From: Rhizopus arrhizus
Taxonomy: Eukaryota > Mucoromycota > Mucoromycetes > Mucorales > Rhizopodaceae
Direction of reading: 5' to 3'
Length of the DNA stretch: 64,000 bases
NCBI GenBank assembly: GCA_024220505.1
Contig: JAKZZE010000023.1
Coordinates: forward strand, 186,001-250,000
The number at the start of each line of letters is the position of its first letter. Position 1 is the first letter of the stretch. The notes under the pieces were generated by a model. It saw only the letters and a list, made by a program, of their open reading frames with translations, was not told the origin of the DNA and did no database searches. Positions 10,008 to 19,477 of this stretch are shown in pieces. The position numbers and the translations under genes are program-made.

Positions 10008-11205
10008 ATGCCAACATCCAAAAACAACTTATTAACACGCGGTCAAGTCATATGTCTTGTACTTGATATGGTGCCCACTGTTGACAACCGACGAAAAGGA
10101 AATGATATAGTAGACAACAATGTGTCTAATGTTACGTATACCGAAGATCGAGGCCCTCAGCATCCTTTTGCCATGGGGAAGTCAATTATCGAGAAGAATC
10201 CGTTTACATACAAGACTTATCCTAGGACACCACCTACCAGCCCAACTTTATATCCAAACAATACTGTGGCCAGTGATAAAATCAGCGATTTCAGCAACAA
10301 CAGTAACAACAACAATAGCGACGATAGCGACTCAAGCACCGATGATTCAATTGTCTACAATCTCTAAAGTCTACTATCGATCACCAAGTCAATGTTTTTT
10401 AAGAATACTGAAAACAAAGATCTCTTTGACTATGCCTTTTATACTACGACGGACATCTACAACAACATCACCAAGCAACTGCCACGACTACCCAAATTTA
10501 TGAATGCGTCAAAGTTTGGAAAACTTATCAAAGACAAAGACTTTGGCAAACGGATCTCCAAACGTGTCGAGGGAAAGAATATCAAAGGACGAATGTTATA
10601 CAAGCTCAAGGACAATGCGATCGGAAACTTGGTGGAATCAACATCTGCCTTCCGCACAGAAATCAATAATGATGGTAGCAATTGGATAAATGTTGGATAT
10701 GTTAGGAAATCTCCAGGCATTGAAAGCATGGTGACACGGCAAGGACTCCTCGAGGCAATGATCATGAATTTAAGGAACCGATGTCTCTGTCGTTATGTCT
10801 TCGCCTCTGCCAGCTCAACATCATCTTTACCGATCTTGGAAAGAGATTTCTTGGCGGACAATAATACCAACAGCAACAACAACATCAAGGCAACTAGCTT
10901 GGCTTATTGCGATGGGGACACTCAATCAAAAAGATTCGGCTTTGTGTGATTTCTTCATACGCTGGTTTATCAAACAATCCTCGCGATGTTGCCATATTTT
11001 TAAAGTATGAAAAATGTTTCTCATGCATTTATTTCATACTAACTTTTGTTGTATCTTTTATAGGAGCTGTAAAATGATCAAATCAATCGTTGTGGATCAT
11101 GACAGCCATATAGAATCACTCAGCAGGTATTCTCTTCTGTATGGGGACAAGAATAAAATTGAACTATTCAGATCAAGATCTGGTTGTGTGAAACGGTCAA
11201 CATAG
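10008..11205 (+). pseudogene. Passenger gene of element 2, GYVRKS family, broken
   Basis: The frame from ATG 10008 runs to a stop at 10365-10367 and resumes in the same frame to 10949. It then shifts at about 10945 into SSYAGLSNNPRDVAIFLK, and crosses a good intron (GTATGA at about 11005, branch CATACTAAC near 11034, acceptor TTTATAG) into KMIKSIVVDHDSHIESLSRY, ending at 11205. The reconstructed order is a low-complexity Ser/Asn/Asp N-terminus, a basic helical region (FGKRISKRVEGKNIKGRM), then NVGYVRKSPGIE with TRQGLLEAM and SASSTSSLPILERDF. The last block loosely resembles the start of serine recombinases (GYxRxS … R). I recall similar proteins of unknown function in Mucorales. One stop and one frameshift make this a pseudogene. 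The retained intron argues for origin as a host-type gene captured as DNA. Confidence 0.55.
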
Positions 11206-11705
11206 TTCTTCTCATTCCCCAATTTTATTAAGCTCATCTTTCCTCCCTTTTCCCTCAACATTGTGTTATTCCCCTCTCCTTTTATATTTGTTTCCTTTAC
11301 CGTTTACCCAGAACTCATTAAAAAAAGAGCATTGTTTGTCTTTGTCTATTATTTTTTCTGTTTTAACTGTAAATTCAAGTTTTAGCTAAGCGAATGAGAC
11401 AAAAAGGATTAATGAATATACTGTGATACTGAAGGGATATGGAGAGAGGAGTGGAATAAGTAGTGTCATAGGGATAAATAAAGAGATGTGATTGATGGGA
11501 AACGAGAAAATGCTGGAAAAAAGAGAACGATGGAAAAAAGTCATGACAGAATGAGACAGATAAAAGTACTAACTACTTATCAAATTATCTATTAAAATAA
11601 AGTAAACTAATGAATCACCATATTGCATAATGTGCTAGTCTTGTCCCTGTCTAGTTTCAATTTCCAGAAAGGGTTGTTGTAGAGCAGGAGACCAATACAC
11701 TTCGA

Positions 11706-11846
11706 AGTGTAGACAGCACATCTTTTGTAGACAGCGCATTTCAGAGTGTTGACAGCACAATTCAGAGTGAAGACATCACGTTTGGAAATTTAGACAGCAA
11801 AGTTTAAGCAACACAATTAAAAGTGTAGATTGCACATTTCAGTGTG
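11706..11846 (+). repeat. Degenerate ~21-bp tandem repeat array
   Basis: Six imperfect units of the form AGTGTAGACAGCACATTTCA follow one another, with substitutions and one longer spacer near 11800. The strongest common core is TAGACAGCAC. The array lies in the non-coding interior of element 2, about 500 bp after the passenger gene. I know no family for it. It might be a protein-binding array of the element or a chance minisatellite. Confidence 0.6.
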
Positions 11847-12468
11847 ATTGCGATCTCACACGAGTCATTTTTACCGAAGCAATTTGTTTTAAGGACGGCA
11901 TTCGACCCCATCTACACAGAACCAATACATCTGGCGAAAAATATGTGGAATCCATCAGGGTGTAATGTATAACAAGATGGCTATAGCTCGTTGCTCTTTC
12001 CTTCATTTTTTTTCAAGATAACGTCGCAAGACGCAGCCGATTCAAACTGAACTTGTTTGTTTTTGATACACTTTCGTAGATCGGTCAAACTTTTCAATCA
12101 GAATGACTTTTCCTCAATGAAAGTGGCTCCTTTGCCTTTGTCATAAAAAATATTGCCACAACGCATGTTTAAAAAATTCATGGGTTCACATAGGAATATG
12201 AGAAAGTACTGTTATTTCTGTTAAGTGACCAAATAAAAAAATAATTCATGCGGGAAAAATGCAATGATTTTTTTTCGAACGTTTGACTGGTGCTTTCAAA
12301 CAAGTGACCGATTGGCGGTGGAATAACTGTAAGTTATCAAGTAACTATCAATGCTGTGACAGCTACCAGGTTATCAACTAAGTTGTCTAATTATAATGCG
12401 TTTTTTTTTTTTTTTTTTTGTCTGATGGCCACTTACCGTTTTCCCTGATCGCATATTCGTTTGGGTCA

Positions 12469-12807
12469 TTACATTGGTTGCCTGTTTCGATATTTATCCC
12501 AACACTGGTAAGAATGCGAGACGAACCCTTTGAAATGACTTTGCTTCACATTGTTGTAGGCTTCTATAACCCTCTTGGACAAAGTGTCTTCATACAAAAG
12601 TCGATGACGCTTAACCTTACTCTTTGCCACTGCCCAGAATTGTTCAATTGGATTAAGCTCAGGAGAGTAAGTAGGAAGATACACACATCTGTATCCTCAA
12701 TACTCAATATACTTCTTTATGTTTTCATGCGTGTGAATGGGTGCATTATCCATTACAATATAGTGGCCTTCCATATGTGGGTGGTTGTCCATTTCGTCAA
12801 GAGTCAT
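12469..12807 (-). pseudogene. Tc1/mariner transposase C-terminal half (right arm, element 2)
   Basis: Inverted copy of the fragment at 9552-9890, with the same deletion junction, the same in-frame TGA between YIEY and GYRC, and the same catalytic remnants (MDNAPIH, SPELNPIEQFW). Only scattered substitutions separate the two arms. Upstream (13128 side) it has the terminal repeat and TATA-like box. It is not functional. Confidence 0.88.
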
Positions 12808-13133
12808 TTTTTAAGAAACTAATGTAGTGACCAGTGACAGTTAGTCCATGAGCTCAGGACCACCATTCTCATCAATATAGAAGCATTGTACTCGTGTTGA
12901 ATTGTAAAGTATTGAAAAAGAAAAGAAAAAGAAAAAAAATACCAAAAGAAAATACTCATTCTCTATTTATATTTTTCGGGTGTGAAGAATCACGACGTGA
13001 TTTCTATGCAAGCGAGATTTCTGACATTGTCTCTAACAATATGAAATTGATTTTGGCTGACCAATGACAACATTTTTCATTGACCAGTGACATAGACTTT
13101 GATTGGCTGTGACATTACTTGTTGGAAGCACTG

Positions 13134-14479
13134 CATGTTTGATTTTTTATTAATAAACAATTCGCTTTTTTGTGACTTTACCTCATGCAAAAATATCTAA
13201 AATAAAAAATATTTCTAAAAAAAATAAAAATTCGCACTGTTTTGAACTTCAGAAAATTCCCATCATTTCATGTCAAAGTGAAACATCCTAGGCAACACGA
13301 CCGGACCTGAAGGAACAGCGCCGGATACAATGCAAATTTGATTGGATGAAGCGACTGCTCACGCACAAAACTTGACAGTGACAAAACAAACAAAAAAAAA
13401 AGTATCGATCTACCATCTTTCCACCAAAAAAGGGATAAAGTCACTGGAAACATGAATCAATAAAGGTTTGCTATGTTGCATACGCAATAGTGACACCATG
13501 AAAAAGATGGTCGATTTCCATCTCCACCTCATTTTCTTCCTTTATTGACTAAAACGAAGCTCGGCTGGGATAGAGATGATCTTTTGTGAGAGAAAGGATT
13601 TGTAGAATGAATATGAAATGACTGTGTTATATTTGGGTTACCTTGCAGAAACAAATGTGTGTACAAGATAAAATGACATGACTTTTCAGGCATGATTCAA
13701 TATGAAATATAAATTCCACACTTGTGAATATCAAGTTCTAAAATTAAACGAATCCATGTAGACTGAAAGAAAGAAAAAAATTACTTTATGCAATGAGAGA
13801 ATAATGCAGGTTGTGTACAATAGAGTGGATGGTTTCAACGAGTCCCTTCTTTTCCAAAACATTTTGATTTGAAATGAGGGGCGATGATCCTCTCTGGTAT
13901 ATCACACGTCTAGAACATGATATGGCTTTGCATTGGGCTCTACCTTCTTTCATTTAAGAATAAGATAGGTGAGGGCTGATGAGCCTATGAATTGAGCTGA
14001 GAAAATAAAAAAAGCGGGCTTCGATCAAAAAAGAAAACATATAGCATTTTGTGTTACCTGAAGTTAATAAAATTGATGTGAAACCTCAAGTTGAAGAGTG
14101 TACTCTTACATAACATTATTTAATAACCTGATCTTTTTTATTCTTTATATCTGTTAAGTAACCCAATGTCTTCTTTTTTCCATCCTCTTCAACAATAACT
14201 TGCTTTTGTGACAAAGAGAGATCTTCCACAAGCTGCTGTATTTAAAACTGAAACTTTTTTTTTTTTTTACCAGGAAAATACAAAGCAAATTTTTTCTATT
14301 TTTATAAACCACTTTATTTTGAGTATTGGCTGAGGTAGAACTAAAATAGTAACAAATGATTCACTTTTGGAGCGGATGAAAAGGTCTGAAGCTCGAAAAG
14401 AATATAAATAGTCGACGAGTTTTCGATCAAAGTAAGAGAAATTAATCACTCCATTTGAGATCTTTTTAAATTATATAAA
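13134..14479. other. Intergenic region upstream of chitin deacetylase A
   Basis: AT-rich with no recognised open frame. The last 220 bp are homologous to the upstream regions of genes B and C but clearly diverged. A TATA-like AATATAAATAG lies at about 14400-14410, some 70 bp before the start codon. Confidence 0.5.
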
Positions 14480-15425
14480 ATGTACTTTAGTTATTTAATT
14501 TCTTTAGCTGTTGCTGCTACTGCTGTTGTTGGAAAACCCATTCTTCGTGCTGTAAGTCATACCTGTCTTGACAGGTGGATACTGTTGCTAACGATTCCCC
14601 CACTAGCGTGCACCTACCAATACAAACGAAGATGGTGTCTACATCTCTTGTAATCGTTCGGGTGTGTTTGCAATGACCTTTGATGATGGACCTTATCAAT
14701 ACTCTTGGGACTTGGCCAAGACTCTCAATGCACAAGGCATCCGATCTACCTTTTTCATCAATGGCAATAACTTTGTGTGAGTTGTGAGAGAGAAAGAAAA
14801 AGGGATGTGAAAGAGATTGTACTGATCATGATCCTATTAGCAATGTTGAGACTGATAAGTTGACGACATCCGAAGGTGAAAAGACATACATGGAGGTCAT
14901 CAAACATTACTATGACATGGGCCATGAAGTAGCCAGCCATACTTATGAGCACAAGGAACTTCAAGGTTTATCCGAGCAAGAGATTGAATACCAAATGAAT
15001 ACCGAATCTGATATTATTTTCAAAGCCATCGGAAAAAGGTAAGCTTTCCCTCTCCCTCTCCCTCTCTCTCTCTCATTGGCTTTACATTATACCAACGGAT
15101 GATTCATAGACCTGCTCTCATGCGTCCTCCTACTGGATCCTATGATGCCAATGCACTTGCTGTCTTGAAGAAACTCGGTTATAGCGTCGTCAACTGGGAC
15201 CTTGACACCAACGACTGGAGAGCTCATGACTTTACTCAAGAAAAAGCTGCCTATCAAGAAATGGATAAAGATACATCTGGAACTGTTGGCCACATTACAC
15301 TTGAACATGAAGTCTATGACCAAACTGTGAATGAACTGATTCCTTGGGCTATTGAATATGTTAAATCTAAAAACTATCAATTTGTAACTGCTTCTGAATG
15401 TATTGGTGTAGAACCTTATCAATAA
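14480..15425 (+). CDS. Chitin deacetylase A (CE4, NodB fold), secreted
   Basis: Four exons (14480-14551, 14607-14776, 14841-15038, 15110-15425) give 251 residues. Residues 1-20 form a signal peptide (MYFSYLISLAVAATAVVGKP). CE4 motifs are present in order: MTFDDGP at residues 47-53 (first Asp catalytic base, second metal ligand), SHTYEH near 113-118 (His metal ligands), RPPTGSYD, WDLDTNDW, and a late HEVYDQT carrying the catalytic His. Length is typical for a single-domain enzyme without a GPI tail. Family role: it removes acetyl groups from chitin to make chitosan, which is abundant in Mucorales walls. Exon 3 starts after CCTATTAG and exon 4 after TTCATAG, all GT-AG. Genes B and C encode nearly the same protein. 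The upstream region has diverged from theirs, so expression could differ. Confidence 0.93.
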
Positions 15426-15468
15426 ATAAAATACATTTTTTTTTTGTAAATCATTGGTGTGACACGGA

Positions 15469-15471
<3 letters not shown>

Positions 15472-15511
<40 letters not shown>
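15472..15511 (+). repeat. (AG)n microsatellite
   Basis: About 20 AG units lie directly after gene A's terminator region. The inverted equivalent beside gene B (19436-19474) is similarly long, while beside gene C only about three units remain, so the tract has expanded in the A/B pair or contracted in C. Confidence 0.9.
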
Positions 15512-15515
<4 letters not shown>

Positions 15516-15770
15516 CCTTTCAAAATCTTAATTGAATTATTTCAAACCTCTTGTTTTCTCCTTTGCTTGAATTTTTCTAATATTTACCATAGACTCATCA
15601 CTCACTGATATGTTCTCATCAATCAATAGATTTTTATCACTCTTCTACATGGCTATGATATAACCCCTCATATTTTTAGAGGTCAGAATAATCTAATATG
15701 ATTCATTTGCTCGAGAAAGAAAAATACATGCAAACAACTGTATACAACTATCTGAAACTTTTTTTTTTTA

Positions 15771-16437
15771 AAAAAAAAAATATTGAAAAGAGGCGAAGAG
15801 AGGCAAGTAAAGTAAATGACTGCCATTTGGCCAAAAAAAAAGATAGGCAAGTGCAGGTAAAGGGGGGTAAAAGAAAAGTGAAGAAAGGTGTAAACAACCA
15901 AAGAGTGGTAAAAATGCGCAGGATTTCTCTTCCTGGGGCCTGGTCAAAAAAAAAAGTGGTAAAAATAGGTAAAGAAAGGTAAGAGGAGGCAAGGAGAGGT
16001 AAGAAGAGGCAAGGAAACCGTCTGAACTAAGAGTTTTGTTGTTTTGTTTTCGGCTCTATTTTTACTACAAGGAAAAGCCTCAGAAATACCTTCCATAATT
16101 TTGAGTAGCTTGGGTAGCTTGGGTAGCTTAGCTTGACCTGCCTGAAACAAATTAGGCAGGTTTTCGTGGCGTAAACCCCCCCCCTGAGATATTTGGTACT
16201 TATAATATGAACAGTAAGAAGTCAATAGCTAACAACTACTATTTATTAAGTAAGAAAAAGGAGAGGAACTAATAATTTAGAATGAACCCTGGATTATATT
16301 GTCTGACGTAGGCTGGACTGTGATCAATAATAAAATAATAAATAAAGACAACATTAATGACCAAACGCGACACCCTCTTTTTTTTTTTATTTTCTTCTTT
16401 GTATTTTCTATTGCTTGTCAACAGCATTTGTAATAAC
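15771..16437. other. Purine-rich non-coding stretch
   Basis: This stretch has many AGGTAAG and AGGCAAG-like repeats (15840-16020), then a repeated GGGTAGCTT near 16107-16130 and a C-run at about 16179. It looks like decayed transposon ends or simple-repeat expansion. I see no gene. Confidence 0.35.
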
Positions 16438-17897
16438 ATGGAGAAGGATTCTGCTGACTATGGACAAGTGAACGGAGATGACAATCCTTTATCTTCCTCT
16501 AACGACAATTAGCAACAAATCGCTGACACAACCGTAACCGAGGATGACTTTGATATCCTGTCAATGACACTACCTCTTCGACCTGGTTCTGATTTATTCA
16601 GCAAGAATTTATTACGAGATCAAAATATTAAGAACATTGTCATTACCGCAATCATTGGTAATGGAATCACTGGAGACGCATTGAAGTGTTTTAAGTATTC
16701 AAAAATAGGATAAAGAAGAATTAACAAGACCGAACAATAGTTCTAAAGTCGAATACTTTTATTAAAGAAAGATTTCAAGGCTATTTATATTAGTTGAGCA
16801 AGACCTGAGATTAGATGACAAAAAATAGTTACGACCGATATGATTTGACATATATAAGAAAAGCTTATAAACTGATGTTAATAATCAACTGTCTAGATAT
16901 AAACTGAAACATATTATTCAGGGTAGTTACTAATTATCAGGATCTATTCTTATTCAAACTCATTTGTAAAGATTTAGTCCAGAATGATAAGACTGTATTT
17001 TATTGACATGTCAAAACATGGCACGCATACTCTTTCGGTGCTAATGAACAATATGATGGTCGACGAGCTGATATGATATATTTCCCGCTCAAGGAATTTG
17101 CACGCGATCTTGCACCTGTGATCGTTGAAATACAGAACAAAGTGAATCATGCATTTGTCGCTCGAGCCATTCGGTACTGCTTGAACATCTTTGATGATAT
17201 CAAGACATTGCCTGTATTAGTAGTGATCAGCATTGATGGTTTCTCGAGCAAGAAGTTTCGTGATTTGGCATTTGACAAATCGGACGGCAATCCATTTTAC
17301 ACGCATCCTTGCCAGTCATGGGCGAAACAAGTTCAAGTATACACTGCGGATTCCATTGCGAAACACATTGACAGCTCACCAATTGATCCGATGATTGCAT
17401 TGGCATACATTCTTATCCTTCAAGAGAAGAACATAGTGATGCTTAATGAATATAATGACCCGACCATTCAAGACATTTACAAGACAGCACTGAATGTTTT
17501 CTCCTTTGACAAAGACACGACTAACGATTTGACCCGACGCACCGAATCGTTTTGTGATGTTATGGCCAGCCAGTTTGCAAAAATTCTGAAGTACGAAAAA
17601 GATTACTCAGAAAAATCAAGAAAAAGACTTCGTCAGTACGCGGAAGATGGAATTGATTTTGCTAGACAATTCAAACGTCGGCAATTTTACACAGAATCTC
17701 CTAGTGTCACGCCAATCAGAGCAACAACTCCCGAGAAACCAAGTGATGATCTAACATTTGTAATTAACGAGAGAGCCCAATCAGCTGGAAAGTTCAATTG
17801 GGCTTTATGCTATGAAAAAGGAAGAGCTGCGGGAATGTTCATTAGATACAGCAGCCATATCAGCCTTAAGCAGGCATTCTCTAGGAATAATTTGTAG
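16438..17897 (+). pseudogene. PD-(D/E)XK-like gene interrupted by ~300 bp of foreign sequence
   Basis: The 5' part (16438 to about 16690) has an in-frame TAG at 16510-16512 and reads RPGSDLFSKNLL then IVITAIIGNGITGDALK. About 300 bp of stop-rich AT sequence follows. Coding resumes near 17010 (HAYSFGANEQYDGRRADMIY) and runs to 17897. The resumed part contains RRADMIYF followed some 16 residues later by APVIVEIQNKVNH. This is an Asp then Glu-x-Gln arrangement like the core of PD-(D/E)XK nucleases of the Rpn/transposase_31 type. After it come a helical region and a basic C-terminus (SRKRLRQYAED, FKRRQFY). Such proteins are widespread and unnamed in Mucorales as far as I recall. It is broken by a stop and an insertion. 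Nuclease function is inference. Confidence 0.55.
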
Positions 17898-17961
17898 CTT
17901 ATATTACAATAAATGATTTTCCACAGTGCCTTTTTTATAAAATTTAAAAACGCCAAGGATT

Positions 17962-18621
17962 TTATTGGACAATTACTAATCGACAAGTAAAATAAACGCA
18001 GTTCATGACGCGTGAACACGTCTTTATTTTTGGATCAGTCGACATTGTTGTTGAACACGAGAATTTTTTGCACAACATCAAACTCAAAATCAGCGACTTT
18101 ACTTTCTGAAATGACTGTATGTCTATCTGGAACTTCCGAGGACTCCACTTGCATTGGAGATACCTGAGCCATTTTGTTGGTAAGGACCATTCATATAGAT
18201 GTAGTTTCTTTCGACTGAGACAATTTGCTTCTATATTCTGTATTCTCGGGATGTGATTGCAAATCACTTGTATATTTGATTTGTTGCATAAGCCCTGAAT
18301 CTGTATAGCTAAGCTCTGAAGAAGCATTGATGACGTTTCAACGGCTTTGTTCAAGTATCTCAGGGCTGTTCGATTGTCCGAATAAATCTTTAGAGTTGAG
18401 CTTTTGCGTCTGGGCATGTGTAGTTGAACAACGAATAAAATGGCTTTTAGCTCTCTGGCGTTGATGCTGTCTTCTTTTTCGTTCTTTTTTTGTCCAGTAG
18501 CTTGCGGTTTGTACAGATCTCGAGCTTGCTTCCCAACCTGAATCGGACGCATCGACGTAAATAGAAATGTCTTATATTTGTTGCTTGTAATGTATTGGAA
18601 GGCCATTCTTGAAAAGTGCAT
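17962..18621 (-). pseudogene. DIRS-type retrotransposon RNase H fragment
   Basis: The minus-strand frame contains INARELKAILFVVQLH, then LKIYSDNRTALRYLNK, then HIPRIQNIEANCLSR. This is the RNase H domain (ELK.., SDN.TAL.Y.N, A..LSR) that follows reverse transcriptase in DIRS/Ngaro tyrosine-recombinase retrotransposons. The upstream reverse transcriptase and downstream recombinase are not seen, so this is a fragment. It lies 65 bp from the end of the PD-(D/E)XK-like pseudogene, in the space between chitin deacetylase genes A and B. Confidence 0.75.
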
Positions 18622-18857
18622 TGTTTATCTACCATATCAGCTCTTGACAGCTGAATGAACTCAGGTAGCAGGCTGATTCCCAGTTGTGATTTGAACTTTA
18701 GAGTATCCTTGCTAAATCCCTTTGCATGTATCTGACATGCAGTAAGGCTTCTCCTACCGCCGTTATTATCACTGTTATTTCCCTAATCAATTTCCCTATC
18801 TACCTGCATGACCGAGGCTTGGTAGCTTTCAATAATTGTCGAATCCTTGCCTCTAGT

Positions 18858-18858
<1 letters not shown>

Positions 18859-18889
<31 letters not shown>

Positions 18890-18930
18890 TTTCTTTTTCT
18901 TTTTCTTTTTTCTTTTTTCTTTTTCTCTTT
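18859..18930 (+). repeat. (CTTTTT)n pyrimidine repeat
   Basis: About nine hexamer units of CTTTTT with minor variation directly precede the second copy of the dispersed repeat. The first copy is also preceded by a T-run, so the tract may belong to the repeat's end. Confidence 0.85.
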
Positions 18931-18932
18931 TT

Positions 18933-19364
18933 CTATGACTGCAGCACAACAATTTCACTTTCTTTCAGCAGATGATGTGTCACTAGACTGCTTACAGACA
19001 GATGTCTGTTAATAAAGAGCTATTTTGCTGGCTAAAAAAAAAGCAAACATGTTTTACCTATAGCAATTGATGTCTGATGCATCAAAAGCTGTATCACTAA
19101 AGGACCTTGTTCTTTGGGTTATGTCCTATTTTGTTTGCTTGTTTAAGGGGAAATGTTTTTTTTTTTATAAAAAAAAGTTTCAGATATTTGTATGCAGTTG
19201 TATACAGTTGTTTGCATATGGTTTTTTTTTCTCGAACAAATGAATCATATTAGATTATTCTGACCTCTAAAAATATGAGGGGTTATATCATAGCCATGTA
19301 GAAGAGTGATAAAAATCTATTGATTGATGAGAACATATCAGTGAGTGATGAGTCTATGGTAAAT
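18933..19364 (+). repeat. Dispersed ~430-bp repeat, copy 2
   Basis: Same sequence as 6286-6716, beginning CTATGACTGCAGCAC and ending GTCTATGGTAAAT, with only scattered differences. Its distal half lies inside the inverted duplication with arm A. Confidence 0.7.
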
Positions 19365-19431
19365 ATTAGAAAAATTCAAGCAAAGGAGAAAACAAGAGGT
19401 TTGAAATAATTCAATTAAGATTTTGAAAGGG

Positions 19432-19477
<46 letters not shown>

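Larger units (their letters stand above)
9203..13133. mobile_element. Composite Tc1/mariner-derived element 2 (3.93 kb) with ~740-bp inverted arms
   Basis: Left end CAGTGCTTCCAACAAG at 9203 is preceded by TA. The right end is its inverse at 13133, followed by CA, a probable C/T change in the duplicated TA. The left arm (9203 to about 9948) and right arm (about 12402-13133) are inverted copies. Each holds the terminal repeat, a TATA-like ATATAAATAGAG, a short leader and the C-terminal half of a DDE transposase, ending at an A/T homopolymer. About 2.45 kb between the arms carries a broken passenger gene (10008-11205) and a degenerate short-repeat array (11706-11846). With no intact transposase, movement would need help from elsewhere. 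Confidence 0.8.
14255..15770 (+). repeat. Inverted duplication arm A
   Basis: This block contains gene A and its 3' flank and matches 19160-20690 in inverted orientation. Coding sequence, introns and 3' flank are almost identical, but the 5' part (14255-14479) has many substitutions and indels relative to arms B and C. The 3' boundary lies in a T-run/A-run inside the dispersed repeat (15593-15770). Confidence 0.75.

Noticed and set aside
11706..11846. CRISPR-like array
   Set aside because: Units are adjacent and degenerate with no unique spacers, and the sequence is clearly eukaryotic.
15087..15422. Antisense 111-residue frame over chitin deacetylase exon 4 (also at 19524 and 23401)
   Set aside because: It mirrors a conserved CE4 exon and recurs only because the exon is duplicated; no independent evidence.
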